Assembly: GCA_029204225.1 (NCBI GenBank)
Contig: CM055096.1
Span: 38,273,623-38,337,622 of the forward strand
DNA from: Diphasiastrum complanatum
Taxonomy: Eukaryota > Streptophyta > Lycopodiopsida > Lycopodiales > Lycopodiaceae
Length of the DNA: 64,000 nt
Direction: 5' to 3'
The position numbers and the translations under genes were made by a program. Every line of letters starts with the position of its first letter. Positions within the stretch are counted from its first letter, which is position 1. A model generated the notes under the pieces. The model did no database searches, was not told where the DNA came from, and was given only the letters and a program-made list of their open reading frames with translations. Shown piece after piece: positions 45,395-55,738 of the stretch.

Positions 45395-46021
45395 ATGCTG
45401 ATGTACGGTTTTCAGCCACGCTCACCCACAGCTGTAGGGTTTAAACAAGAAAAAGTTGAAGCAGCCAGAAACTTTTTAGAAGACCTAAACCAGATGATAG
45501 AACATGCTAAGCGTAGCATTAGACAATCCCAGGATCGAGCCAGGCATTATGCAGATCCACACAGACGGGATGTGCAGTTCTCCACTGGTGAGAGAGTCTA
45601 CTTGAGAGTCCCAGTTGACTCTAAAACCCTCAAATCAGGAGTGTGTGCTAAGTTGTCTCCAAGGTATTGTGGTCCCTTTACCATCAGTAGGAGACTAGGC
45701 GAGGTCACCTATGAACTAGAACTCCCACACAGCAGTAAGGTTTTTCCAGTTTTTCATGTAAGTCAGTTACGAAAAGCCTTAACCAGATCAGATAATCTGG
45801 TAGGGGACAATGTTCTAGTTCTCCCATTGGATCCTCAACAACCTCCACATGAACCAGAGGAGATTCTTGATAGTAGAGAGACGCAGACTCGTCATACTCT
45901 ATACCGAGAATATCTGGTTAAGTGGAATGATCAGCCTGTTGAGAATGCCACTTGGGAAAGAGGCAGCGTCCTTCGCAAGATTTTTCTAGACTTTGTCTTA
46001 GAGGACCAAGACGGTTCTTAA
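45395..46021 (+). CDS. Gypsy-J integrase C-terminus with chromodomain
   Basis: A 208-residue frame. The GPY/F-like module (LSPRYCGPFTISRRLGEVTY, residues about 85-105) is followed by VFHVSQLRKAL and a chromodomain (EEILDSRETQTRHTLYREYL, VKWNDQPVENATWE) near residues 150-195. In chromoviruses this domain reads methylated histone H3 and guides insertion to heterochromatin, consistent with the element lying in a tandem repeat array. Confidence 0.93.
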   Translation: MLMYGFQPRSPTAVGFKQEKVEAARNFLEDLNQMIEHAKRSIRQSQDRARHYADPHRRDVQFSTGERVYLRVPVDSKTLKSGVCAKLSPRYCGPFTISRRLGEVTYELELPHSSKVFPVFHVSQLRKALTRSDNLVGDNVLVLPLDPQQPPHEPEEILDSRETQTRHTLYREYLVKWNDQPVENATWERGSVLRKIFLDFVLEDQDGS

Positions 46022-46032
46022 GGGGGAGGGAG
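46021..46032 (+). promoter_or_regulatory. Gypsy-J polypurine tract
   Basis: AGGGGGAGGGAG directly before the 3' LTR. Confidence 0.92.
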
Positions 46033-46389
46033 TGTTACGAGCTCGTAACCAGTGCCGAACCCTAGAGAACACAGATAGGTCAGATACCACAGTCAGGGTC
46101 GTGTCCAGCGTACATGACCAACAGGGCAAGACAGTGTGAGTAGTGTGCCCCAGCACGGTCCATAGCCATGGCGGGCCTAACACAGCCTAGGAACCCTGTC
46201 AGCAGGATAGGGCCCCCAGTTGGGTCCCGACGTGCAGTCGACCACGTAGTGCCACGTGGCCGACACTTGGCAGTTGCATGCTACCAGTCCTCACACTGGG
46301 CTAGGAGGGGCTTACTCTATATCAGGGAGTAGGCAAGGTTGGGTGGATCAGTTAGTGTTTGCCCTACTGTGGTGTTAGGATCTATTACA
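46033..46389 (+). repeat. Gypsy-J 3' LTR (357 bp)
   Basis: Pairs with 40175-40532. Palindrome GTTACGAGCTCGTAAC at 46034-46049. Confidence 0.96.
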
Positions 46390-46730
46390 TGTGTCAATCA
46401 AGATGGCTCAGTTTTGGCCTTTATCATTAGAAGTTGCTTCTAAAGTGATCAAATTCATGGAATCTCAAGCTTACAAAATTTAGATAGCTCGAATTTGATG
46501 CTAATTGCCCAAGCTGGCTCAAAGATCATGCCTAACATGTGGTTTTGGTCCTAATCACTCAACATAGTTCATTGTTTGCGTTCAAACTCGATCCATCTTA
46601 AGTTGACACTTACATCACTTGAGTTTGGTCTAGCCATACTAATAGATTTTCCCCTACACTTGTGATGCTCAAATTTCATTTTTATCACTCGAGGTAATTC
46701 GAATTTGATTCCTATGAATGAGAAAGCATC
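46390..46730. repeat. Degenerate tandem repeat array (right part)
   Basis: The same blocks resume after the chromovirus (GATGGCTCAGTTTTGGCC, TAGATAGCTCGAATTTGATG, ACTCAACATAGTTCATTG). The array ends near 46730, before a poly-C run (about 46744-46764). Confidence 0.82.
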
Positions 46731-47127
46731 ACAAGTATACCACACCCCCCCCCCCGCCCCCCCCGTCTCTTTCTCTCCCCCTCATGCCCGCGCGAATGCT
46801 CAAAAAAAATTGTACAGTATAGGCATGAAACCAAGATTTTCATTGGTTTCCATTTTGGCCATCGAGAGAAAGAGAAAGATATTGAAATTTTGGGGCTTTT
46901 ATAGTTAACGATCCTTGAATTGGGTCTTGATTTTGGGGATTTTGGAGCTCTTTGGGCCATACTTTCCTGCGCTATTCCTCTCCTGTGCTCACCCTTCTCT
47001 CCTAGTCCACCATCACGCTCATCCTGCTCTCCTCTTACGTTCTATTGTTGCGCTCATCCACCATCGCATGCTGATCTTGGTGATCGTCCGCCATCGCGGG
47101 TACGTTCTCTCTCTCATATGTTTTCAG
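46731..47127. other. C-rich tract and unassigned sequence upstream of NEK exon relic
   Basis: A run of C with one interrupting G at about 46744-46764, then unassigned sequence with CATCGC-rich stretches. It ends in a pyrimidine-rich splice acceptor (CTCATATGTTTTCAG). Confidence 0.5.
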
Positions 47128-47173
47128 GGCGGATATGGTGAAAAAAGCAAACGGGATCTACTTTCCTGAAGAA
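47128..47173 (+). pseudogene. NEK-type protein kinase, relic exon 1 of 2
   Basis: Bounded by an AG acceptor (47126-47127) and GT donor (47174). Encodes ADMVKKANGIYFPEE, which matches the plant NIMA-related kinase stretch GGDMxxxIKKANGxxFPEE at the end of the kinase N-lobe. Plant NEK kinases act on microtubules and cell expansion. The exon that should follow (catalytic loop, HRDLKCSN) is not found in the 370 bp before the next relic exon, and no N-terminal exons are seen, so this is a host gene fragment and not a working gene. Confidence 0.75.
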
Positions 47174-47540
47174 GTAATTGTTTTTCATTTCTTTTTATGG
47201 AGTGAAAATGTTCTTGCATCTAGATGCTGCAGCCATAAGATTTTGTGAAGCGCTTAAAGCTTCTTGTTGAATCCTGAAATTCCGTAGCTTTTTGACAACT
47301 GCTCACCATGTTAGGCGAAAGTAAATTATTCAATATAAAGTATATATTTCTGATGCAATAGCTAACATTCAGGGATCTCCATTTGTTGTAATCTGAATAC
47401 GGCCACTTATAAACTGTGAGATTTCCATGAAATTTATTTGCATGTGGTTTTGAGTTATCACAAAATTAAAGCTGATATTGATAAGTATAGTATCTTAGTA
47501 TCACAGCTTGTATAAGTAGTATCTAAAGAAGATCTTGCAG

Positions 47541-47590
47541 GAGATTTTGGATTGGCAAAGGACCTCATGGAAGATGATCTAGCTTCTTCT
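47541..47590 (+). pseudogene. NEK-type protein kinase, relic exon 2 of 2 (DFG segment)
   Basis: Bounded by GATCTTGCAG and GTAAGT. Encodes DFGLAKDLMEDDLASS, the DFG magnesium-binding motif and start of the activation loop as in plant NEK kinases (DFGLAKxLxxDDLxSS). The exon begins in phase 1 and ends on a codon boundary, as expected before VVGTPNYMCPE, but no such next exon is seen before the LTR downstream. Together with 47128-47173 it shows a genomic, intron-bearing duplicate or remnant, not a retrocopy. Confidence 0.82.
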
Positions 47591-48037
47591 GTAAGTTAAG
47601 GAACATCTGATCATTTAGATATGCATAATATTTTGCGATAGTTTAAGGTATTGCTAACTTTGTTGAACCATGTTTTTCCACCAATTTGTGAATTATTAAT
47701 CCAGTCGGATGAGTGACTGTTACTGTAGATTTGGCTCTTTCTTAAGTCTACTAAGCTATATCTTCGGAAAATAAATTTTTTTGCCTTTGTACATGTTTTA
47801 TAACATGTATCAAAAATTAATACATCAACAGTAATGCTACTCATATTTTGATCATATGATGCTCGTGTTGTCTATTAGATCTCACTCATTCATACGTGTT
47901 TTTGCAGATATTTTCCTAGTTCCACACTGTTGTGCAATCACAAGGCACAACCTTTATGTTTTACACTGGTTAAGCCTATAGATGTGCTTATAGGAACTTG
48001 GGTTTGAAGGAACATAGGTTTCAAAATAATTATTAAA
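47591..48037. other. AT-rich sequence, probably old intron
   Basis: No coding segment recognised; it starts with the donor of the NEK relic exon. Confidence 0.4.
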
Positions 48038-48645
48038 TGTGCTTGCTTAACAATGCATCAAAAAACTAGAAAATAAATCTTGATCTAGATTATCAATTTG
48101 ACACATAACAAGTATGGATAATCAATAAACAAGATCAAAGACCCAAATCCGAGTCCACACGTGTGTACTACAAGCTGTAGTATGGCCTTAAAACTTAGAA
48201 ACAAGTAGAAATTGATTTGGTTTCATTTGAATTACAAAAACTCAATGTACATAGTGAACTAGCTTGAGATTCCCAATGAGCTCCAAAACGTTTTCTCTCT
48301 TCTCACTATGGGAGTTTGGAATACATAGCAAATTTGACTTCCTTCTTGAAGTTAGGTGGATTTCCAGCATATAATAAGGAAGTTAACTCACCCTTCTTGC
48401 CCTAAAATGAAACTCTAGCCTAGATCATAGACTTATGCTTGGTAGGTAGCTAGTTGGTCAAATTTTCACCTTGAACTTAGGTGTAGGTCCTATAAAGTAG
48501 GGATGAGCACCAAATAGACATGACCAACTCTCTTAAATTGACCTAACCCACATTAGGAGTGGGTTGCCACGTGGCATCTTGGTCTTCCATGTGTGCAATC
48601 CAGTTATACACAATATTTACAAAGTTCTACATCCTATTTGTCACA
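48038..48645 (-). repeat. Probable solo copia LTR (same family as Copia-L)
   Basis: The right end reads GTCCTATAAAGTAGGGAT to TTTGTCACA and matches the LTR piece at about 58670-58861 (shared CCTATAAAGTAGGGAT, AGTGGGTTGCCAC, CATGTGTG). Contains CACACGTGTG at 48156-48165. No internal region is attached on either side. The left end is approximate. Confidence 0.65.
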
Positions 48646-48779
48646 GGACCCAATTCTAGGTGGACTAGAACTTTTCGTTCGGCTTTACAAAAATTGACAT
48701 ATATCAAATATTTTTTAAGGTTCTTGAGTGTCGGGGGTATTCCCAACAAAGTGTAAATAAATAAAATCCTCCAATAAAA

Positions 48780-49549
48780 TGTGTTGCGAGGGCATGGCAT
48801 CTTGTGTGTATAAGCCCATGGCCCAATGAGCACACAATTGAAATTGTAAATAAAATAAACTTGACTTGGGCCTTGTAATTAAAATAAAACTAGAGGCCCA
48901 ATGTCATGTTTAAATTTAGAGATCACTTTTTAGAGTTGGGTCCAAATTGGGACTCACATGAATCTTGTGATTTCTAATGTACTTTTTGTGGACCCTTGGA
49001 TCAAGTTAGTTCCAAGATGAATGGTTAGGATCATTGTGAATATTAGCCAATAAGATTGAGGGGCAAGGGCCTTCCCCATTTTATAAAAAGGCACCATTTG
49101 TAAACTATTTCCATGCTTAATGAGAAGGAGGAAACTCTACCATTTTTGGAAGAGAAGCATCTCATTTGCTATTCACTACTTGCTATTGCTCTTGGCTGTA
49201 TTTTCTATTGCTTTCTATTTCCATGTTTTATTGTTTGCCATAGTGAATGTTTTTCCATTAGCAAGCATAAGGAGCATTTGAGCTAACCTCCACCCTCACT
49301 CTCTTTCTCTCTCTTTCTCTTCTCTTCTCAATCTCTTCTTCTCCATCCCTTCCCTTCAACCAAAACTATGCTGAATGTTAGTGTAGAGGAGTAGAGTTAA
49401 AGAGGAGTAGTATAGTGGTGAGTAGAGTTAAGGGAGAAAGTAGGAAATTAACTAAAAGTAGCATCTATGCATAGTTAGGCACCTATCTAGTGATCTAACC
49501 TTTGTTGATAGGCGGAAGGGCTATACTACAAAAGATCTTCAACCCCACA
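48780..49549 (+). repeat. Gypsy-K 5' LTR (about 770 bp)
   Basis: From TGTGTTGCGAGGGC to AACCCCACA. Pairs with 55739-56518. TATA-like CCATTTTATAAAAAGGC at about 49075 and a CT-rich tract at about 49300. Ends could be shifted by a few bases because short matching bases extend beyond both ends. Confidence 0.88.
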
Positions 49550-49568
49550 TTGAGACGTTGTCGGGGAT
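49550..49568 (+). promoter_or_regulatory. Gypsy-K probable primer binding site (tRNA-Asp type)
   Basis: TTGAGACGTTGTCGGGGAT matches the tRNA-Asp(GTC) complement at about 15 of 19 positions by eye, directly after the LTR. Tat/Athila elements commonly use this type of site. Confidence 0.55.
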
Positions 49569-50940
49569 AGGTTTCCACTAACTAGTTTAGTTGCATTTTA
49601 GCTATTTTCTTGCTTTTTAGAGTAGTTTAGGTAGAATTTTGGGAGTTTAGAATTAGTTTTCTATATTTCTTTTGTGTTTGGACTGTTCACAGCTAGCGAT
49701 AAGGGCTTGAAACCCAAACCAATCATCCAAAAAACTCAAAAAACACACCAATCTGCATTTTGGAGGGAAAAGAGCCAAAAAAAAACTCATCAGATTTTTA
49801 TATCTCCATAATTAGTGAGAATTAATCCTTGCATGACTGGCAGCAACTCCAGGGTACTGTCCCAGACCTGCATAGAAGCCTGCGAGAGTTAGTTCCAAGC
49901 AGATTGTGAAAATCATAAAAAATTCAAAAAACCCTTGAAAAAAATTCAAAAAAATTCAAATCTTCACAAGAACTCTCGCAGAGCCCTTTGAAGTTCATCT
50001 TAGTGAGACCAGGACACAGAGAAGCTTGCGAGAATTAGTTTGATGATTAAGTGCCTGTGCGAGAGTTCCCAGTGAAAAAAAGACGAGAAAGTACCAGTGA
50101 ACCCTCATAGACTGTGAAATTGTCAGTTCCAGTGGTCAAGAACTCTGGCAGAGGATTCTGAAGTTCCATCTCAGTGAGACCAGGACACTTGCGAGAGTTA
50201 GTTTGATTCCAGTGAGCAGAAAATTGGATTTAAGTGCAAAAAAATCACTAAAACGTGAAGATCCAACAAAATCTTTCAGTAAGAACTCTTGCAGACTCTC
50301 TCAATCGATTTCAAATATCAAATTACATCAGTGATGAGGCCTGCGAGAGTTAGTATGAAGATCTGGTGAAGATCAAGCACAAAAAGTGATTTTGAACCCT
50401 CGTAGACAGTGAAATTTTCACTTCTTGCGAGAGTGAACTCTCGCAGAGAATTCTATAGTGAGATCTAAACTATATTTAGCTACTGTGAAGCTTGCAAGAG
50501 TTACTTCTTAGAGATCTGAAAGATATCAAGTTTTTTGCCTGCAAAAACAGCTAAAGAACCCTCGCACGACACAAGATAACCCTCACAGACCATATTAGTG
50601 GAAAGATCTGCATCAGATCCAGCTACTGTTAAAATCTCAGGTCAATCAGTGCAAGGAGTAAAAAGTTATCAAGGGAAAACCACCGCAAAAGGCCTAAAAT
50701 TCATTCCGATCAATCAGATCGATCAGATTCTTGAAGATCCAGACTGCATCCTATTTTTAAGCAAGATCCAATCACTTTGGAACCCATGATCGGATGAATC
50801 TAAAATCGGGACAATCAATAGCACGAAGGATAGCAAATCAAGCACCACACCTTCCCAGATTAGCAGCTGTGCAACAAGAGGCAGAACCGGAACCAGCACC
50901 AATCGATCCAATGGGCCAACCCGTACCTATCGCACCCTTG
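49569..50940 (+). other. Gypsy-K leader with arrayed inverted GCGAGAGTT motifs
   Basis: TGCGAGAGTTAG-like motifs occur at 49881, 50027, 50058, 50190, 50342, 50426 and 50493, and the complementary AACTCTCGCA-like motifs at 49971, 50141, 50284, 50436 and 50557. Two about 70-bp imperfect repeats (49971-50044, 50141-50207) each start with one orientation and end with the other. At 50426-50445 the two orientations form a perfect 9-bp stem with a 2-nt loop. No long coding frame. These could form RNA stems used in packaging or dimerisation, which is inference. Confidence 0.8.
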
Positions 50941-51660
50941 CATGCAGTTTGAAGAGCACCATGGATGGAGATACCAAAATACTACGGATCCTCAGATCCC
51001 ACCGATTCCTCTAGATCTACGAGCAAGCTTGTGAAATCTACGGTGAATGGACACCTACAAAGAAGCTGATGCTATTCCCTATGTCCTTACTTGCAGTGGC
51101 TCAGGATTGGTTTTTCAACCTGTCGAAGGAAGAGAAATCCACTTGGAAAGTGGTTAAAGCGGCTCTCATTACGCACTTTAAACCAAGAAAGTTTCTGGAA
51201 GACCCGTTTCTCCTGCTAAGCAAAGTCAAGATGGGAAAACGAGAAAGGGTCCGGGACTATATTGAACGGGTCAAATATCTACGATCCGAGTGTAGTGCAA
51301 CCCTGACTCCCGATCATGTGGTGATCACGTGGTTCCTAGCCGGGTTACCACGAAACATTAGAAGAGAACTGAAAAGACGAGAGTAGTACGCTACTCTGCA
51401 AGAAGCTATGGAAGATGCCATCAGGGAAGAGGATGAGGGATCTGACTATGAATATCCTTCCACCCACACTCCTACTCCCTCGATCGCATCATCATCATCA
51501 AACGCATCCGCTCTATCCACAGAACTGTTGTTGGAGCAAATGACAAAATTACACAAACAGCAGATGGAGCAACTTACGGCGCAGTTTGACCATAAACTGA
51601 AGGCCTTACAAGGAACTGTAGCACTAACTCCACATCAACTGGAACCAACCTAGTTGCAGT
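50941..51660 (+). pseudogene. Gypsy-K Gag
   Basis: The frame at 51069-51386 encodes SLLAVAQDWFFNLSKEEKST, FKPRKFLEDPFLLLSKVKMG and KRERVRDYIERVKYLRSECS, a Retrotrans_gag domain. The following frame (51408-51653) is a Ser/Gln-rich coiled coil. Gag would form the particle. Broken. Confidence 0.85.
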
Positions 51661-51958
51661 ATCCTCGACGAGAAAATGTATGGTGTTTAGTATGCACGCA
51701 AAACCATACAACGAACGAGTGTTTAGTCCTAAAGTAAAATCTGAGACTGACACATAGATTCTGCCATCTATGCAATGCAACATCGCACGATACGGTATTT
51801 TGCTCGTTTAACCCCAACGTTGTTCAACAGAAGAGAAGTCCTTATCAGACTTATTATCCTTATCATCAAGGGGCACCTAACGCGACACAAGGTACGGCAC
51901 ACCCAATCAACCATAACGCATGGCCTTACCTACTCCACCAGGGCTAGCCAGTCAATAA

Positions 51959-52351
51959 GTGGCCCATGTAAACCTGACAGCAGTAGAACAAGAATTGCAA
52001 ATGTCACCTCAACCTGAGCAGCAACAGTGGTACGGACCAGATGAACCATTTATGGATCCTGCTATAAATGAATATGTTTCGGCCTATGCAGCTCAAACTC
52101 AACGTCAAGGTGGAAGAAATTACGGCTGCTACGGGTGCAACGAGGGACACAGAATTGCAAAATGTCCCTACAAAGGACAATATGCAACCTCCTACCGGGA
52201 TTGCGGTTATGGACATTGTTTCAAGGATTGTCCATTTAGACCTGGAACCAGTCCACCTCTTAACCTCATTGCCATACAGCAATTAGCAATTCCAACAGGG
52301 ATGCCATCGAAAGGACGACACGACTACGCTCCTGTGATAGCTGTTACGTGA
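51959..52351 (+). pseudogene. Gypsy-K zinc-knuckle region
   Basis: A 130-residue frame with two Cys/His clusters in tandem: CYGCNEGHRIAKC and CGYGHCFKDC. Nucleic-acid binding part of Gag. Confidence 0.8.
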
Positions 52352-52597
52352 GCACATAAGAGGAAGGAAGTGGCTCCCTCACCACCACCATCGGTCACTG
52401 ACAACAATCCCTCAACTTCAGCGCCATATCCAAATGTGAGGGAAGAGAGAAGACAGTACCAAAAAGTAAGACACTAGGTACAAAAAGCACAAGAGGAGGA
52501 AAAAGAGCAAGAACGAAACAATCCCACAGAACCTCCAGTCGGAGTCGAACGGGATCTGCAAACAGACTCACCACTGTGCACTGATCAGAGTGATTGG

Positions 52598-53974
52598 TTG
52601 CACCAGCATAAACCACATAATCACATGGTGGAGCCTGAGGTAACACGCACTGAAAGGCTCACACCCTTGCTATCAAGCCACGTTAGTTTACCCCTCGGGG
52701 AACTACTGCGGATTGCACCACAAGCAAAAAGCCTTTTAGCTGAATGGGCCAAGGCGGACGAGGAGCCAGTAGCGCCTAAGCCCGTCTATTGTGCAGGCTA
52801 TGATGAAACAAGTAATGTCCTCCACATTGGAGCAGCATGGAAAAGTGAGGAACACAACATCACTTTGCCAATCAAACACAAGAGATATGAGGACGAGGCG
52901 ACAGTGGTAGATGGAGGATCAGGTGTCAATCTGATCTCCACTACTTTGTATGAAAAATGGGAATCACAAGGATTTAAACTAGCCAGATTCGTCATCAAGC
53001 TAGCAGATCAATCCTGTGTGAAACCAAAAGGTGTAGTTGCTGATATTCTCGTAAAGATAGCAGGCATGCATTATGTGATTATTTTTGTGGTCATGGATAT
53101 ACCTGAATCTCCATCTGCATACCGTATTTTACTGGGAAAACCATGGTTGAGGGCTGCGCAAGTAGTACATGACTGGGGTACAGGGAAACTCACCTTCGAG
53201 AACAGAGAACAGGCTGTAAAGGTAGATCCAACCACATGGGCGGTGAAACCTATTGCAACCAAAGCTGATGACGAATCATCCACGATAGATCATACGATTG
53301 ACCGCCCAAGGCTAGCCAAGGGATGTCACTATCATTCAGAGATGGATGTCATGAGATGGACGGATGCATTAGCAACTATTGACTGCCATGCATGTCCATA
53401 TGAATCAGATCCAGAACCAAGTACATCTTCACCCAAATGTTACACTATGGACACACCAATTACATTTGGAGTGAATATGATAAACATAGCATGGCTATCA
53501 GCGAAGCCAATTGAGAACCCAGTGGATGATGATCTAGTCCCTTGGCAACATGCTCTAACTTATAATAAGAAGATTGAGCTGACTGATGAACAAGTCCTAC
53601 ACCACATAGACCCAGATCGTTACGGAACCAAGAAAGTACCAGCTCAAACACCACAAAGGTTTGTTATAGCAAAAGTCTCAAGGATCAAACCACCCAAGGC
53701 ACCTGCGAATAAGAAGAATCAGTTGAAGCAACGCTACAACCAGGTGATCCGATGGAGTGACCTACCCGAAGAGGCAATAGCTACAGTAGACGTTGATATT
53801 CACAACCATGAGGCGAATGTTACAACAGTCCCAAAGAAAGACAACAAGGATGAACCCATCAAAATGACAAAAAAGAGCAAGAAGAAGGTGCTGGATTCCT
53901 TGAATTTTTTACCCCCATGCCAAACACTTTCCGCTCCATCCTCACCTTCTTCCATACTCCACACCACCCTTTAG
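52598..53974 (+). CDS. Gypsy-K retropepsin-like protein (458 residues)
   Basis: Residues about 95-205 form an aspartic protease domain with VVDGGSGVNLIS at the active site (DGGSG in place of DSGA/ST) and YRILLGKPWLRAAQVVHDWG near 195. This is the style of plant Tat/Athila polyproteins, where RT should follow. Here the rest of the frame is a long unrecognised tail, Lys-rich near the end (KKDNKDEPIKMTKKSKKK), then a stop. Alternative: a long protease-RT linker. No RT motif (FLDD or YIDD) appears before or after. Confidence 0.8.
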   Translation: MHQHKPHNHMVEPEVTRTERLTPLLSSHVSLPLGELLRIAPQAKSLLAEWAKADEEPVAPKPVYCAGYDETSNVLHIGAAWKSEEHNITLPIKHKRYEDEATVVDGGSGVNLISTTLYEKWESQGFKLARFVIKLADQSCVKPKGVVADILVKIAGMHYVIIFVVMDIPESPSAYRILLGKPWLRAAQVVHDWGTGKLTFENREQAVKVDPTTWAVKPIATKADDESSTIDHTIDRPRLAKGCHYHSEMDVMRWTDALATIDCHACPYESDPEPSTSSPKCYTMDTPITFGVNMINIAWLSAKPIENPVDDDLVPWQHALTYNKKIELTDEQVLHHIDPDRYGTKKVPAQTPQRFVIAKVSRIKPPKAPANKKNQLKQRYNQVIRWSDLPEEAIATVDVDIHNHEANVTTVPKKDNKDEPIKMTKKSKKKVLDSLNFLPPCQTLSAPSSPSSILHTTL

Positions 53975-54028
53975 TTCCCCACTATTCCTCCCATCCTCTC
54001 GTTCGGACAAACCGTCCTCGCCCCTGTT

Positions 54029-55730
54029 TTGACAGTTGTTTCTCACACCCCATCCGCTTTGCCAAAGGTTGTCGAGGGCAGCCAACCGCTACCTGATGAT
54101 GCATTTGTACAAACAGTTTTTGTAGCATCACCAGATCGGGCTGACCCTACCGCCCCAGATGACATCAAGATAAATGAAAACCTGATCGAAGACAATGACG
54201 ACGGAATTCCACAAGTCGTCGGGGCCGATACAACACAAGCCCCTGCCAGTGCCAGTGTACCAACTGCTCCCACGGATTTAATGATGGAGTACCAAACCCT
54301 AGGAAAACACATCCTGGATGCGGTAGCAGCCAAAGCTATTCTGGAAAACAGGGTACTACAGTTGTCAACAAGTAATACAAAGTTGCGAGCAGACCTCACC
54401 AAGCTGCAGCAAGAGCTGATTCTGGCTCAGCAACACGAACAAGCAGGGCGCCAAGAGATTGCCAAGTTCAGCAGAAGGAGGAGGGCCTAAACAAATATAT
54501 TCAAAGCCTCGTCAAAGCGCTGACGGAGGCCTCCACAGAGGTGCAAGAGCTTCAAACTGAAGCATCCCAATGGCTTGCCCCCATTCAGACGCAACTTACA
54601 CTTTTGGAAGCAGAGAACACACCCTTAAGGACAGAGGTTAAAGCCTTACAAGATGAGAAGCTCGTCTGGTTAGCTCAATCTGCACCGGACACAAGGCCGC
54701 TTTCTCAATCAGAGATGAATCTTCTACAACGTTAGGTGTAGATTTATAGCCAAACCCTGAACAACTACCAGGCGGAGTTCAATAAGTATCGGACAAGCGC
54801 AACGCAAGAGCTCACCCAGGCCAAGCAAGCCCTCAAGGCATGCCAGAAATACATGGAAACAAAGGCCCAGCCCTCCCCCGTGGTAATTCCACCGCCACCT
54901 AATTTTGACGCGGCACAAGCTAGTACCAGCCAAGATCAGAGCCAGCAGGCAGTAGGGGGATTGCAACCAGATCAAGAGTCCGAAGGCCAGGACCAAGGGC
55001 AGATAGATGCGGCCGCTAAGACGCGTGACTAGAGCCAAGGCGCAACCACTAGCCAGGGCCCAGAAACATCATCCAGAGGGTCACGAACGATATCTGTCAG
55101 TTGGTCTTTCCGAAGACCGAAATCCATGGAGGAGAATATCAATGAATTTTTATCCAAATATCCCCACAAGTCATCAAGAGGCGGCTGGCAGTTTTCATTC
55201 TCAGCTCAGACCATCAAGGGAAAAGAACTGCAAGCCTTACCCGCCCTCCAACCACAACCGGATTGGCGCCAACAGTTATTTAAGAGAGACCCTGCGGCCA
55301 TCAGGGCTTACCTGATGAGTCCACAATAGTTACGGGTGAACGCACATTTCCTGCCATGTCCAAGAAGATCCAAATGGGCGGAATGCAGCACTCCTCTGGA
55401 CCAGATCACACTCATCAATTTCAACTAGCCAATCATCAAATCCGAATATGGGTGGACAACGGATGTAGACGCCAAAAGGGCTCTCTCCACATTCGCCAGT
55501 CACTATATCGATTGCCCTTATCCCAAAGTTCGCGCGGCCGCCACTTACGCCCGGGACTTGGAATATAGAATGGGATGATTTTTTTCCCTCCATATTTTTT
55601 GATCCAAATAAGGAGCTCGCTTCCAACAAAGTCAAAGACCAGCTGCTAGTCGCTCGCGTATATTATCGAGCTGCATTCCTTGGTAATCCCTGGATGAAAC
55701 GATTCCAAGCATGGGTGGATCAGGAATAGT
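54029..55730 (+). other. Gypsy-K extra coiled-coil reading region, function unknown
   Basis: Consecutive plus frames (54029-54490, about 54490-54735, then shorter ones) encode a Pro/Thr/Ala-rich start and then a long heptad-like helix region (LENRVLQLSTSNTKLRADLT, LQQELILAQQHEQAGRQEIA, VKALTEASTEVQELQTEASQ). A Gln/Ser-rich region and a more globular stretch (WRQQLFKRDPAAIRAYLMS) follow. It takes the place where RT-RNase H-integrase would lie. It matches no retroelement domain I know, so it may be an added ORF or captured host sequence. Broken in places. Confidence 0.5.
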
Positions 55731-55738
55731 TAATAAAA

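Larger units (their letters stand above)
40175..46389 (+). mobile_element. Gypsy-J: Ty3/gypsy chromovirus, nearly whole
   Basis: A 6215-bp element: LTR, PBS, Gag-protease frame, Pol frame (RT, RNase H, integrase), integrase end with chromodomain, PPT, LTR. A perfect 5-bp target duplication TGTGT flanks it (40170-40174, 46390-46394). LTRs of 358 and 357 bp differ by about five substitutions and one length change (about 1.4%), roughly half a million years. The coding part lies in three open frames, so it has about two interruptions, of which the Gag-Pol one could be natural to the family. It sits inside the tandem repeat array. Short LTRs plus a chromodomain fit the chromovirus lineage; the subclade is not resolved. 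Confidence 0.96.

Noticed and set aside
47128-47590. Working NEK kinase gene
   Set aside because: Most kinase exons, including the catalytic loop, are absent between and around the two relic exons.
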